Shown one piece after another: positions 21,305-31,150 of a DNA stretch of 64,000 nucleotides. This DNA is from Closterium sp. NIES-65 (Eukaryota > Streptophyta > Zygnematophyceae > Desmidiales > Closteriaceae), in the NCBI GenBank assembly GCA_948144175.1, contig CANXME010001453.1, positions 1,922,001 through 1,986,000 of the forward strand, written 5' to 3'. The translations under genes were made by a program, and so were the position numbers. The notes under the pieces are model-generated. The model was not told the origin of the DNA and searched no databases. It worked only from the letters and a program-made list of their open reading frames with translations. Every line of letters starts with the position of its first letter. Position 1 is the first letter of the stretch.

Positions 21305-22086
21305 TCACGCATGGTGCAGCAGGTCCTTTAGCGCTTCAACTTCACGTACTCCTCGCCTCAGGCCACTCCTCTGTCTACTCGCCACTCGCTCTCGGCTCTG
21401 CCTTTGGATGATTCCATAGAGCCGAGTGGCCCATACCCTGAGCTTGTTGGCTGCCTCATATATCTGATGACCTGCACTCCACCTGAATTGGCATACCCTC
21501 TTAGCATCCTGGCACGCTATGTTGCTCCTGGGAGACACCGACCAGAGCACATGGATGCAGCTAAGAGGGTGTTGCGCTACATGTGCAGTACGTCGGGCAT
21601 GGGGCTCGTGCTTGGAGGACGAGCTCGAGTTGTCCTCACTGGTCACGCGGACGCTTCCTGGGTTGACAACTTGGCTACGCAGCGGTCGCCACAAGGTTAC
21701 ACCTTTAGCCTTGGTTCCGACTCTATTTCGTGGCGGTCTACTCGCTCATCCTCTGTTCTCAGCTCCGGTTGTGAGGCTGAGATCTACGCAGGGGCCATGG
21801 CTGCACAGGTGTTACGCTGGCTCACCTACCTGCTGCCAGTTCTGTACGTCGACAACAAGGCCATGCTGGCTTTGTGTCAGGAGCATAGACTGGAGCATTG
21901 AACGAAACACATTGCTCTGCGCTACTTCCTTGCTCGAGAGTTGCAACAGCGTAGTCAGCTTTGTCTTGCTTACGTGGCCACTCGGGCCAACATTGCTAAT
22001 ATCTTTACCAAAACACTTCAGCCTTGTGATCATCTGCGTTTTTATGCTATGCTAGGTCTTGTGCCCACTTGGCCACACTTGCTTAC
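21305..22086 (+). pseudogene. Copia A RNase H
   Basis: Encodes PYPELVGCLIYLMTCT, LTGHADASWVDN, SSGCEAEIYAGAMAAQV, YVDNKAMLALCQE and, after a stop (TGA, 21899-21901), AYVATRANIANIFTKTL. A short deletion removes the sequence between TYLL and PVLYVDN that copia C retains. 3' untranslated sequence follows to the LTR at 22327. Confidence 0.85.
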
Positions 22087-22326
22087 TTCTTTACTTTGCT
22101 TGTACTGTGATTTATATAGACCTGCACCTGCATGCTTACCCTTGCTAGGTTGAGATCATTTTCTTGCTTGTTCACCTTGATATATAACTCTGCATGTGAA
22201 CTGGCCTTGTGGCCTTGTGCTTGTGCTGAGAATGCGTGGTGACGTTGTGATCCACCGTGAGCTTGCCTTGCTTTGCTTGACTGGTCTTGTGACCTCTTGT
22301 TTTCCCCCACTTTGCCTACGGGGGTG

Positions 22327-22459
22327 CGTCAAACATATATGATATAGCCCGTGTAGGCTGTAGTGGGGTAGACATTATGGGGTACAGCTTTTCTAGGTTT
22401 TCATACTTGTACCCATCCCCTTTCTAGTCACACATTCCATTCCTCATACTTTTCTCACA
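22327..22459 (+). repeat. Copia A 3' LTR
   Basis: 133 bp; the first base is C in place of T. It is followed by TSD TGATC. It differs from the 5' LTR at about four sites. Confidence 0.9.
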
Positions 22460-22465
22460 TGATCA

Positions 22466-22812
22466 TGTCAGAGGTCCACTGGTGATCCCCGATCGATCCT
22501 AGGGAAGGGTTACAGGCACGATTGCCTGGGGGGTTATGGGCGCACTGACCCGCTACTGAAACAAGCCCTTTTATCCCAATGGTCTAGTGGTTGGGATTCT
22601 GAGATGGTATCAGAGCGAAGGTCTCGGGTTCGAATCCCGGTGTATGCACTTCGGGCATCCCAGTGCGGGGGGGTGTCAGAGGTCCACTGGTGATCCCCGA
22701 TCGATCCTAGGGAAGGGTTACAGGCACATTTGCCTGGGGGGTTATGGGCGCACTGACCCGCTACTGAAACAAGCCCTTTTATCCCAATGGTCTAGTGGTT
22801 GGAATTCTGAGA
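22466..22812 (+). mobile_element. TRIM copy 2
   Basis: A 347-bp element with two 139-bp LTRs (22466-22604 and 22674-22812), starting TGTCAGAGGTCC and ending TTCTGAGA, flanked by perfect TSD GATCA (22461-22465, 22813-22817). The 69-bp internal domain begins with TGGTATCAGAGC (22605-22616) and ends GTGCGGGGGGG. It inserted at the junction of copia A and copia Z. Non-coding. Confidence 0.93.
22580..22637 (+). promoter_or_regulatory. tRNA-like internal pol III promoter in TRIM copy 2
   Basis: A box TGGTCTAGTGG (22580-22590) and a perfect B box GGTTCGAATCC (22627-22637) lie in the order and near the spacing of a tRNA gene, separated by the LTR end and the primer site. TCTGA and TCAGA flank a 7-nt loop, imitating an anticodon arm. 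Confidence 0.6.
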
Positions 22813-22817
22813 GATCA

Positions 22818-23489
22818 CGCCCCATAGATAGCGCACCTAGCAGGTAACGCACCCCCCAGGTATCATGCCCCGCAGGTAGCGCGCCCCGCGGGTAGCGTGC
22901 CCCGCAGGCAGCGCACCGCGCGGGTAGCGCGCCCTGCAGCTCTTTAGCGCCACAATATGAATTGATTTATTGTACCCAAAAGAAAGAAGTCCAGGGTGAG
23001 GGGCTGCAACAATTGCCCGCGTTCCTGCCTACTAGACAGCCTCCACAGCTGCCTCCATAGCGCAGGCATCTGTACTGCAGCTCCTATTGCCGTAGGTAAC
23101 TTCCACTGCCAGTTGCTCTACTAGCGACAACCGACAGCCGCACTTACAGTCTCTAGCTCCATCCGTTCCTACCTCAAGCCGACCCTAAGTCCCCGTCTCT
23201 AGCTCCAGCCATTTGTGCTTTAGCTATTCTAGCTCCCGCCGATTATAGCTCTAGCCTAGCGTACCTTGTCACTCCTCGCTCCAGCCACTCCTTGTGCCAT
23301 CCATTCCTAGCCTGGCAGTCCTAGCTGATCCTACCTCCACCAAATCCTAGCTCCAGCCGTTCCTAGCTCTAGCCACTCTTGGTCTAGCAGCTCCTAGCGC
23401 CAGCTGTTCTTAACTCCAGCCACTCCTGCTCCAGCAGCTCCTAACTTCAGCTGTTCCTAGCTCCAGCTACTCCTGCTCCAGCAGCTTTT
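22818..23489 (-). pseudogene. Copia Z linker remnant
   Basis: Continues the GC-rich repeat interrupted at 3419 (CGCCCCGCAGGTAGCGCG units, 22818-22940). It then becomes CTCCAGC/CTCCTAG-rich sequence which, read on the minus strand, is an Ala/Gly/Val-rich linker like those of the other copia elements. No open frame remains. It ends at about 23489 against plus-strand element S. Confidence 0.55.
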
Positions 23490-24136
23490 CACTCATTGGT
23501 GGGCAGCCTCATGTATGCGGCGGTCAACATACGACCGGACACCGCCTTTGCTACCGGGCAGCTGGCTAGGGTTTTGCAATGCCCAAATGAGGAGCAGCTG
23601 GAATGAGGGTGGCCAAGTATCTTGGCCAAACACAGACCGTTGGGCTGCAATACTCGGCGGCGGCGCAAAGGCGCCAAAAGGGCACGGATGGTGTAGAACC
23701 CGGGCGTTTGTTCCTCACCACCTACTCGGATGCTTCATATGTATCGGAACCAGAGGACATGACAAGTGTGGGAGGCTTCATAAGCTGTGTTGGTGGAGGC
23801 CCAACTACTTGGGAGAGCAAGAAGCATGTTGATCAAGCATTGAGCTCGGTGGAGTCCGAGTACATGGCACTTTTCCGTGCCGTACGGGAGATTGTGTGGC
23901 AGCGGCGTTTGTTGGCTAAATTGGGGGAGGAGCAGCAAGGAACTACCCCACTCTACTGTAATAGCCAGGGTGCCATTGCTCTTGCTAAAAACCCCGTACT
24001 ACATGGCCTCACCAAGCACATGAGGGTGAAGTGGCATTGGACGAGGAGCATGGTGGCCGTGGGTGAAGTTGAGTTGCGCTATGTGAAGACGACGGGGCAG
24101 CCGGCAGACATGATGACCAAGAGGCTGGTGGAGTAG
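23490..24136 (+). pseudogene. Copia S RNase H and Pol C-terminus
   Basis: A different copia lineage from A/C/Z. It encodes LVGSLMYAAVNIRPDTAFAT, then after a frame change LTTYSDASYVSEPEDMTSVGGF, SSVESEYMALFRAVREIVW, LYCNSQGAIALAKNP and RYVKTTGQPADMMTKRLVE with a stop at 24136. RNase H Asp and Glu positions are visible. The element is 5'-truncated at its junction with copia Z. Confidence 0.85.
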
Positions 24137-24237
24137 CAGCATTGGGACTGCTGCAAGCTGGCTGGTGCAACCCTACGGTTGCACTGAGAGCAACAATCCA
24201 AGAGCAACAGATCCCGCCAACAATCCGAGGGGGGGTT

Positions 24238-24788
24238 TGTTGGTGCAACCCTACGGTTTGCACTCGGCTTGTTGTCCGTGTGCGTGCATGCATGTGTGCA
24301 TGGAATGGTATGAGGGAATGAGATAATATACATTTCATGCTTCTAAAAGTGTGTGTATGATGAGGCATGATGACGAATGTGTGTGTCGAGTCAATAGCGA
24401 GTTATCGCTAGTAGTGTGTCACGCGCTCGTTTGTGTCCCGTGCGCAGTTTCTATTTTGTCGTGTGTCTTGTGCGCGGATATTGTTTTGTCGTGTGTGTGG
24501 AACCTTCAGCGTGTTGCAGGTGTGTGCAGCAGACCCATCAAGAGCTCAAGGATGAGTTTATGATGAAGAACCAGAGCCTTGGTTTCAAGATTCAAGTGAT
24601 CACGAAGCTCGCGAAAAGAGTACACCTCAAGATATTGAGAATAGTTACATTACCTTGTGTAGTGTAACATTTCACTTGGTGTAGGCCCTTGTGAAGGGTA
24701 ATTTCGAGACCCTTCGTGGTTGGGGACAGTGTGGCATTGTTCCACATCACTGTACCTTGGCTCTTGGGGTTTGTAGGAGCTGGAAGTC
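24238..24788 (+). repeat. Copia S 3' LTR (part)
   Basis: Starts TGTTGGTGCAACCC right after the polypurine tract CGAGGGGGGGTT. A related TGGTGCAACCCTACGG block also occurs at 24160-24175. The LTR is interrupted by gypsy G at 24789 and must continue after 29961. Its end could not be placed because no second copy is in the window. Confidence 0.65.
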
Positions 24789-25122
24789 CATAAGAAAAAT
24801 TCATTTTCCTTACTTCGCGTCCCCGCTCAGCGCGTACACCACTGTAGCACCACAGTCAGCACCGTTACCACTCGCAACCCTCGCATCGACAATCCTCCCG
24901 CCACCTTTGCACGTCGCACCCCGGCTCGGTAGGTAACCCGCGCTCCGGGCCTCCGCTTCGACAATTCCCCAAACCTCAGTCCCAGGCCCGTCGCGCGACA
25001 ACCACAGTTCATTACCGTTACCAGTGTAGTTTCGCTATATATTCTTTGCTAATGCCTTCGCTCATTGTACTCTTGCTTCGATAGTGCAATTCTCGCTCGT
25101 TCCCTCAATTGCACTCGTAACA
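24789..25122 (+). repeat. Gypsy G 5' LTR
   Basis: Ends CACTCGTAACA. Its first two bases are CA where the 3' copy has TG. A TATATATTC box lies at about 25034-25042. Confidence 0.92.
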
Positions 25123-25137
25123 TTTGGTATTCAGAGC
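25123..25137 (+). promoter_or_regulatory. Gypsy G primer-binding site
   Basis: TTTGGTATTCAGAGC directly follows the LTR. It is an initiator-Met-like site with one extra T. Confidence 0.65.
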
Positions 25138-25304
25138 CTACGATCTCTTCTCAGACCGCACCCTCACCTTCGCTTCCCCACTATCTCAATTTTTGGGGGG
25201 GCTAGACGTCTCTCAGCGACACAACACCGCCGCTCGTCGTGCTCTCTCGTAAGCACGCACGGCCACGACAGAGGCTCTCGCTGAGCTCGCCCGACACCCC
25301 CGCC

Positions 25305-26432
25305 ATGGCCAAATTCACGCTCGCGACATTGACGCAGGAGCAGCTTGACCGTCCCGTGCGTCAACTCGAGGACTCGGCACTCGAAATCGCGACACTCACG
25401 GCGGAACGTGACTCCGCCCGCCAGCAATCAACGGTGAATGCACCAGCTCCATCACAAGCACCCGCAAATGCACCTGCACAATCAGACGAACCGATCGTCA
25501 TCTCATCAGGCACACTGACGCATAACGACAGCGTGGGACAACGCTCAGGCGCAGCCAGTGATGGCGCCGCTCAATTGATGCCTGGCATGGAGAGAAATCG
25601 GGCCGCGCCAAGCCCGCGTGGGCCTCGCGAAGCTCGTCGACACGTGGAGTTTGTAGCAACAAGTGGCAACCACGACATCATGGCACCAATGCCACTCAAG
25701 CCGCAGCGCCCGCCCTGTCTCGATCCAAGCCAACGTGGAGGTCTGATGGTTCAATCGTGGGTTTTCACGATGAACGTTTTCTTCGACGCGAATTACGTCG
25801 AGTCGGACGCAGCGAAGATTCGCTACGCTGTTTCGCTGCTGGGGGGCCCCGCCATGGACTGGTGGCGAGTCATCGTGACGTCGCCACGCGCCTACGAGCC
25901 ACCGTCGCAAGAGGAAGGGCCCACGGGTCCAGCCGTCACCTGGGGGCTTCGGGCGCACTTCGAGTCAATCGCGACTTTTATTTCAGCGCGTCAGAAACTG
26001 CGTACTTGGTGGCAGCTCGGGTTGGTTCAAGACTACACGAGTGGTTTTCTCGCATTATGCGAGCAAGTCAGCTAGATGCACGAAGCGGAGCGGGTGGACC
26101 GTTACGTCGGAGGGCTGAAGCCGGATATCTCGCACGAGATCATGCTACGCGGGCTCTCAAACTTCAACGAGATTCTCGCGCTCGCCGAGAAAATCGAAAT
26201 TTTGCGCCGTCTGAGACCGGGGTCCTACTACGGACATCGTCCTCGGGGACCGATCGAGCACGCCACCGTACACGCCGTTGCGACAAATGCAGCTACCGCA
26301 CCGTTTAAGGGGCGCTACTTTGCTTGCAATAGGCCGGGCCATCGCAAGAGTGAATGCCCAGAGGAGCTGAGGCGCCGCGGAGCAGAGCAGGGGAGGGAGT
26401 CTCCAAGGCAAGGAAACACCAGCAGTCAGTAG
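25305..26432 (+). pseudogene. Gypsy G Gag
   Basis: ATG at 25305 opens MAKFTLATLTQEQLDRPVRQ with a short coiled-coil-like helix, a Pro/Ala-rich spacer and the capsid domain (VQSWVFTMNVFFDANYV, YAVSLLGGPAMDWWR, TWGLRAHFESIATFISARQ, RYVGGLKPDISHEIM). A TAG at 26073-26075 interrupts the same frame. The zinc knuckle reads YFACNRPGHRKSEC, so its first Cys is Tyr. The frame ends at 26432. Confidence 0.88.
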
Positions 26433-26527
26433 GAATCGGGCCAACTACAGACGAGACTGCCTGCTCGCACAATCACACCGACCCTCACTGAGTCACGGCA
26501 CCGATTCATGCTATTGATCGGGCTCGG

Positions 26528-27040
26528 ATGAATAAGGAGGGTACAGCGACGGATTACCCAGTACTGATTCACGGGAAAATACAGGGAGCAGTAGTGAAGA
26601 TTTTTATCGACGGAGGAGCAAGTCACAGTTTAGTAAATACCGCAACCGCACGAAAACCGCAACTGACACTTAGCCGTTGTTTACCTAAGATAGACGCACG
26701 CTTAGTTGACGGCACGCCACAGGCCATACGTGAGAGGGTGGAGAGAGTCAAAGTCCGCTGCGGGGGAAATTTCAGATTTACACAGAAAATGCTCGCGACG
26801 ACACTGGATGGACACGACATTTTAGTGGGACGTGATTTGCTACGACGGTATAACCCACGAATCGACTGGACAACGGGTAGATGCACTGTGCGAAGTAGCG
26901 GTAATTGGGTTAAGCTATCTCGCTTGCAGTCGCGTGAGTCTTCAACGGTACACGTCAACGCCATCACGATGAAACAGGCTGTCACTGCTGGAGCTCACGT
27001 GTACGCACTGGATATAGCATTGGTAGGAGAAGCAGAGTAG
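26528..27040 (+). pseudogene. Gypsy G protease
   Basis: Encodes VKIFIDGGASHSLVNT; the catalytic D-S/T-G-A is D-G-G-A. ILVGRDLLRRYNPRIDW follows downstream. It stops at 27040, where related elements continue into RT. Confidence 0.83.
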
Positions 27041-27061
27041 CCGAGCGATTTTCAGAAACTG

Positions 27062-27608
27062 TTGGCAGCGGTACCACGCAAACTACAGGAACCGTTGAAA
27101 CGGTACCCGGGAATTTTTCCCGACGACATACGAGAAGGACTGCCACCTCAGCGGGCACATGACCACCGCATAGAGTTAGAACCGGGGGCACAGCAAACTG
27201 TACAGCGACAATTCCAACTGACACAGCCAGAGCTCGACGAACTGAGGAAGCAGTTAGATTACCTGTTAGAGAAATTCATCCGACCAAGCTCATCACCGTT
27301 CGCCGCACCGATACTATTCACACCGAAAAAAGACGGGGTTTTTCGCATGTGTATTGACTACAGAGCACTGAATAGGGTAACACTCAAATCGCGATACCCC
27401 ATTCCCCGCGCCGACGAGCTGATACATCAACTACGAACAGCACGAGTCTTTTTTCGAAAATTGACTTACGCGGAGGCTACTACCAGATTCGGGTCGAACC
27501 ATCGGACTGCGTAAAAACAGCATTTAGAAATAGGTATGGGTCATTCGAGTACACCGTGATGCCATTCGGGCTGACCAACACACCGGCGACTTTTCAGATG
27601 ACCATGAA
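27062..27608 (+). pseudogene. Gypsy G reverse transcriptase, truncated
   Basis: RT N-terminal blocks: [65 protein letters not shown]. After a frameshift near 27455 come [17 protein letters not shown] and [15 protein letters not shown]. The sequence then jumps, before the catalytic YxDD, to RNase H-linker sequence. The active site is lost. Confidence 0.85.
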
Positions 27609-28574
27609 CAGTACGGACAGACCATAAATCTCTACAGTATCTCCGCGCATAGCCACACCTCAACCCACGACAGATTCACTGGCTCGGTTTTCTCGAGTCC
27701 AACTTTCACTACACGGTCACTTACAAAAAAGGAGCCTCGAACATTGCCGACGCGCTGACCCGCCCCACTGCCCAGATCCACGCAATACTGCTCGCCCAGA
27801 CAAGCCCACTACTGACAGGCCTATTTACCCACGGGTACCAAACGGATACATTCTTTACAGGAGGAAATTCGCGGCAGTTTGCAGCAGCAAAGGGAGTCTA
27901 TTACATAAAGACCGGGACCGACCGCATATGGGTGCCTGGGCATACACTACTACGAGAATTACTATTATAGGAGGCACACAACGGAGTTACCTTGGGGCAT
28001 TTCGGGGTAGAGAAAACACGGCAGCAGTTGCAGCGGTACTATTACTGGCCCGAAATGTTGACCGACGTACAATGACACGTGGCATCGTGTCCCACTTGCC
28101 AGCTCATGAAATCATCACGACAGCGGCCGGCGGACAGTTGCAGCCGATACCACCCCCAGAGCGTGCTTGGCAGCAAGTGACGATGGACTTTGTCACGGGG
28201 TACCGGCTGGAGCAAGTGGGAACAACGCGATCTTGGTCGTCGTCGATCGACTGACGAAAATGGCACACTTTGCAGCATGCAAGAAATCAATCATAGCCGA
28301 AGAAACAGCTCGCCTCTTCATCGCCACCATCGTTCGATTACACGGGATACCAGCAGCGATCATCAGCGACCGCGAGACGAAATTCACCAGCAACTTCAGG
28401 CGGAACCTGTGGCAGCAGTTCGGCATGCGACTGCAGTTTAGTTCATCATACCACCCCGAAACCGACAGACAGACAGAACGGACAAATCAGACCATGGAAC
28501 AGCTCATCCGGGCCACGTGCAACGACCCGACCACGTGGGAACAGCAACTGCCACTCATCGAGTTCGCGTACAGC
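27609..28574 (+). pseudogene. Gypsy G RNase H tail and integrase (first part)
   Basis: Joined fragments encode WLGFLESNFHYTVTYKKGAS (RNase H tail), VYYIKTGTDRIWVPGHTLL, VTLGHFGVEKTRQQL, YYWPEM and CPTCQLM (zinc region). The integrase core follows: GNNAILVVVDRLTKMAHFAA, GIPAAIISDRETKF (D) and SSYHPETDRQTERTNQ (E). Frames change several times. It breaks at FAYS, where TRIM3 inserted. Confidence 0.83.
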
Positions 28575-28919
28575 TGTCAGAATCCCAGCCACTAGACCAC
28601 TGGGATAAGAGGGCTTGTTAAGTAGCGGGTCAGTGTCCCCATAACCCCTTAGGTGAACGTGCTTGTAACCCTTCCCTAGGATCATTCGGGGATCACCTGT
28701 GGACCTCTGACACCCCCCCGCACTGGGATGCCCGAAGTGCATACACCGGGATTCGAACCCGAGACCTTCGCTCTGATACCATGTCAGAATCCCAACCACT
28801 AGACCACTGGGATAAAAGGGCTTGTTAAGTAGCGGGTCAGTGCGCCCATAACCCCCCAGGCCAACGTGCCTGTAACCCTTCCCTAGGATCATTCGGGGAT
28901 CACCAGTGGACCTCTGACA
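28575..28919 (-). mobile_element. TRIM copy 3
   Basis: A 345-bp minus-strand copy with 138-bp LTRs (28782-28919 is the 5' LTR and 28575-28712 the 3' LTR). The 69-bp internal domain has the primer site on the minus strand at 28770-28781. TSD ACAGC (28570-28574) and ACAAC (28920-28924) match at four of five bases. It splits the gypsy G integrase; the sequence continues directly at 28920. Confidence 0.92.
28749..28806 (-). promoter_or_regulatory. tRNA-like internal pol III promoter in TRIM copy 3
   Basis: On the minus strand the A box TGGTCTAGTGG occupies 28796-28806 and the B box GGTTCGAATCC occupies 28749-28759, both perfect. The same TCTGA...TCAGA pairing around the primer site is present. 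Confidence 0.6.
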
Positions 28920-29593
28920 ACAACAACTCGCCATCCGCCACGACCCAACAGTCACCATTTTACCTAAACTACGGACAAGACCCGACAGTACCCATGACCC
29001 CAAATCCCGACAACACAGTGCCACGAGCACAACAGTTCGCCAAAATATTACAAGCAGCACGGACCCGGGCAGCACACGCAATAAGAAAATCCAACATCAT
29101 CGCTAAACGTAACGCCGACCGCCACCGCAGACCTGTCACTTACCAGCCAGACGACTTACTGTTACTTGACACTCAGAACCTCCGACTGCCCATCACCCCA
29201 AAACTCCGCCTCCGATACTGCGGGCCATTTTGCATAAGCCACATGATTACGTCCGTCACCGCCCACCTCCTCCTCCCTACTGACTGGTACGTCAGCCCCT
29301 CATTCCACGTCAGCCTGCTTCGCCCTTACGTCCCGTCCACGAGCCAACTGCCACGCAATCGCCCAGCCAGCATGACACGACCGCCGACTGAACCAATCAT
29401 CACCCCCGAGAAAATCCTGAGCCACAGAGTTCGTGACCCTCGAGGAGCGCGAAGGATCGAGTTCCTGATCCGCTGGAAAGACCGTACACCCACCGAAGAC
29501 AACTGGGTTCCCTTGGACAGAATCGAAAACCACCCCGTCCTCACCGAGTATGTGCACAGCCAAAATTTCAGGAATGTACACGCCCTTTCGTAA
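28920..29593 (+). pseudogene. Gypsy G integrase C-terminus and chromodomain
   Basis: Continues the integrase after TRIM3: PFYLNYGQDPTVPMTPNPDN, a basic helical segment (AHAIRKSNIIAKRNADRHRR), the GPF-type LRYCGPFCISHMI, SFHVSLLRPY, and a chromodomain with RRIEFLIRWKDRTPTEDNWV. Stop at 29591-29593. This segment has no internal stop from 28994 onward. Confidence 0.88.
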
Positions 29594-29622
29594 GGAGGAC
29601 CTCCTTAGGGGGGGGGGGGTAG
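29591..29622 (+). other. Palindrome and polypurine tract of gypsy G
   Basis: The inverted repeat TAAGGAGGACCTCCTTA (29591-29607) overlaps the chromodomain stop codon. It is followed by a run of about 13 G immediately before the 3' LTR. The G-run is the expected second-strand primer. Confidence 0.6.
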
Positions 29623-29956
29623 TGTAAGGAAAATTCCTTTTCCTTACTTCGCGTCCCCGCTCAGCGCGTACACCACTGTAGCACCACAGTCAGCACCGTT
29701 ACTACTCGCAACCCTCGCATCGACAATCCTCCCGCCACCTTCGAACGTCGCACCTCGGCTCGGCGGGTAACCCGCACTCCGGGCCTCCACTTCGACAATT
29801 CCCCAAACCTCAGTCCCAGGCCCGTCGTGCGACAACCACAGTTCATTACCGTTACCACTGTAGTTTTGCTATATATTCTTTGCTCATGCCTTCGCTCATT
29901 GTACTCTTGATTTGATAGTGCAATTCTCGCTCGTTCACTCAATTGCACTCGTAACA
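29623..29956 (+). repeat. Gypsy G 3' LTR
   Basis: Starts TGTAAGGAAAATTCCTTTTC, which contains the palindrome AAGGAAAATTCCTT, and ends CTCGTAACA. TSD AAGTC follows. Confidence 0.93.
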
Positions 29957-29961
29957 AAGTC

Positions 29962-30242
29962 ATTCCCAACTCTAACTCTTCCTAATTTGTGTTCAAAGAC
30001 TATAGTGGCTGCCATAGTGCCGTTCGTTCAAACTAATGTTGCGTCATCAATACTTGACTTAATTGTGCGCTCTAAATTGTTTATTGTAGGCGAGATTAAG
30101 ACACTCCAAATCCAATTTGAATCAGGTCATTTGAAGGTGTGACCGGAACGCTATGAACGTTTGAAGCCGCTATGCAGAAATCCGACAGTGCACTCTATCT
30201 TTCGTTTTAGGTACATCTGAGCCTACTGTGACTATAATATTA
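29962..30242 (+). other. Unresolved sequence between gypsy G and copia H
   Basis: AT-richer non-coding sequence. It should contain the rest of the copia S 3' LTR that gypsy G interrupted, and then the leader of copia H. No LTR end or TSD could be fixed. Confidence 0.4.
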
Positions 30243-31150
30243 CCATGGCGTCCACTAGTGTTCTACAGCAGCAGGGACAGCATCAGCAGCAGTTCCTGCA
30301 GTGGGGAACTCATCAGCAATAATGGCGCACTCAGCAGTAGTGGCGCTCTCAGCAGCAGTGGTGCCCTCAATAGCAGTGGCGCTCTCAGCAGCAGTGGGGC
30401 CCTGGTGGTTTGGAGAGCATCGGCCCGAACAGCTGCAGGGCTAGTCGTGATGGCTGAGACGTTGGACCCTGCCAGTAGCGGATCCTGACTGGCCCTCGTG
30501 CTGGCACTACTTGCTAGCGGCCTGACCACTCTGCACTGCGCTGCTACAGCTGCCTCGACGACCTTTACGGTAAGCATTTTGGGCCTGACTCGGCTCCCCC
30601 GATCTGGCCCAGTATGTCTCGTAGTGGTTACCATGTGTTGGATATGTCTATGGATGCTATCTATTCTATCACGTATGGATCTCTTGACTTACGTGTACCC
30701 AGCTTAGGAGCTTTGTCTGTTGCTAGTGTAGGTGCTTGTGCTTCTAGTGCCGGTGCTTGAGTAGTTACTAGTGCAGCTATGACGACCGCTGACGCCTCAC
30801 TCTTCTTTACGATTGACTCTTAAGCATCCAAGTGCTTCTTCTGCGACCACTCCACTATCACACCTCTTGCTGTTCCGGTCCCAATTGCTCTGGCTGATCC
30901 TACTTCAAGACCAGTTGTTCTACCACCCTCCCGTGCCCGGCTGTCCCCTCTTGTGTCCTCACTGGTCTCTACATCCCCTCGTTCTCGTGGAACTTGGTGG
31001 GTTTTGGATACCTTTAGGACCATGGGATCACATTCATTTTTCCTACGCATGAGGACTGTGATATGTATGGACGCTTCCACTTGGGCAGTTCTTGCCACGT
31101 TCACCAGAGTGCCCTACTCAGGTCCCTTTGTCCTGCACACTCCGCTCCCC
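30243..31150 (+). pseudogene. Copia H reduced Gag and protease, degenerate
   Basis: Starts with ATG at 30243 (MASTSVLQQQGQHQQQ), followed by Gln/Ser-rich repeats (AGCAGTGGCGCTCTCAGC units, 30310-30400) with several stops. DVGPC, LTGPRAGTTC, PDHS and LDDLYGKHFGP follow, all shared with copia R (60842-61156). The large N-terminal Gag domain seen in A, C, L and F is absent. The protease reads TIDS, a stop, then ASKCFFCDHSTI near 30820, with frames broken downstream. Confidence 0.7.

Larger units (their letters stand above)
3420..22459 (+). mobile_element. Copia element A, split by gypsy B
   Basis: A plus-strand Ty1/copia element with 133-bp LTRs (3420-3552 and 22327-22459) that differ at about four positions. 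TSD TTATC (3415-3419) matches TGATC (22460-22464) at four of five bases. Order: LTR, primer site, GC-rich leader, gag, protease, GAG-pre-integrase, [gypsy B], integrase, repeat linker, RT, RNase H, LTR. Without the insert it is about 7.1 kb. It carries several stops and frameshifts and is dead. Confidence 0.9.
24789..29956 (+). mobile_element. Gypsy element G (chromovirus) with TRIM copy 3
   Basis: 334-bp LTRs (24789-25122, 29623-29956) and a perfect TSD AAGTC (24784-24788, 29957-29961). LTRs differ at about 19 positions. Order: gag, protease, RT, [deletion], RNase H tail, integrase [split by TRIM3], chromodomain. It carries an in-frame stop in gag, RT frameshifts and a large RT/RNase H deletion. 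Confidence 0.93.

Noticed and set aside
22571..22648. A genuine tRNA gene in the TRIM elements
   Set aside because: A and B boxes and arms are present, but the 7-bp acceptor stem does not pair, the loop lacks T at position 33 and the segment is part of a repeated LTR element with TSDs.
24238..29961. Treating 24238-24788 as a complete copia S LTR
   Set aside because: Gypsy G inserted with TSD AAGTC at 24788, so the LTR must continue after 29961 and its end is unknown.
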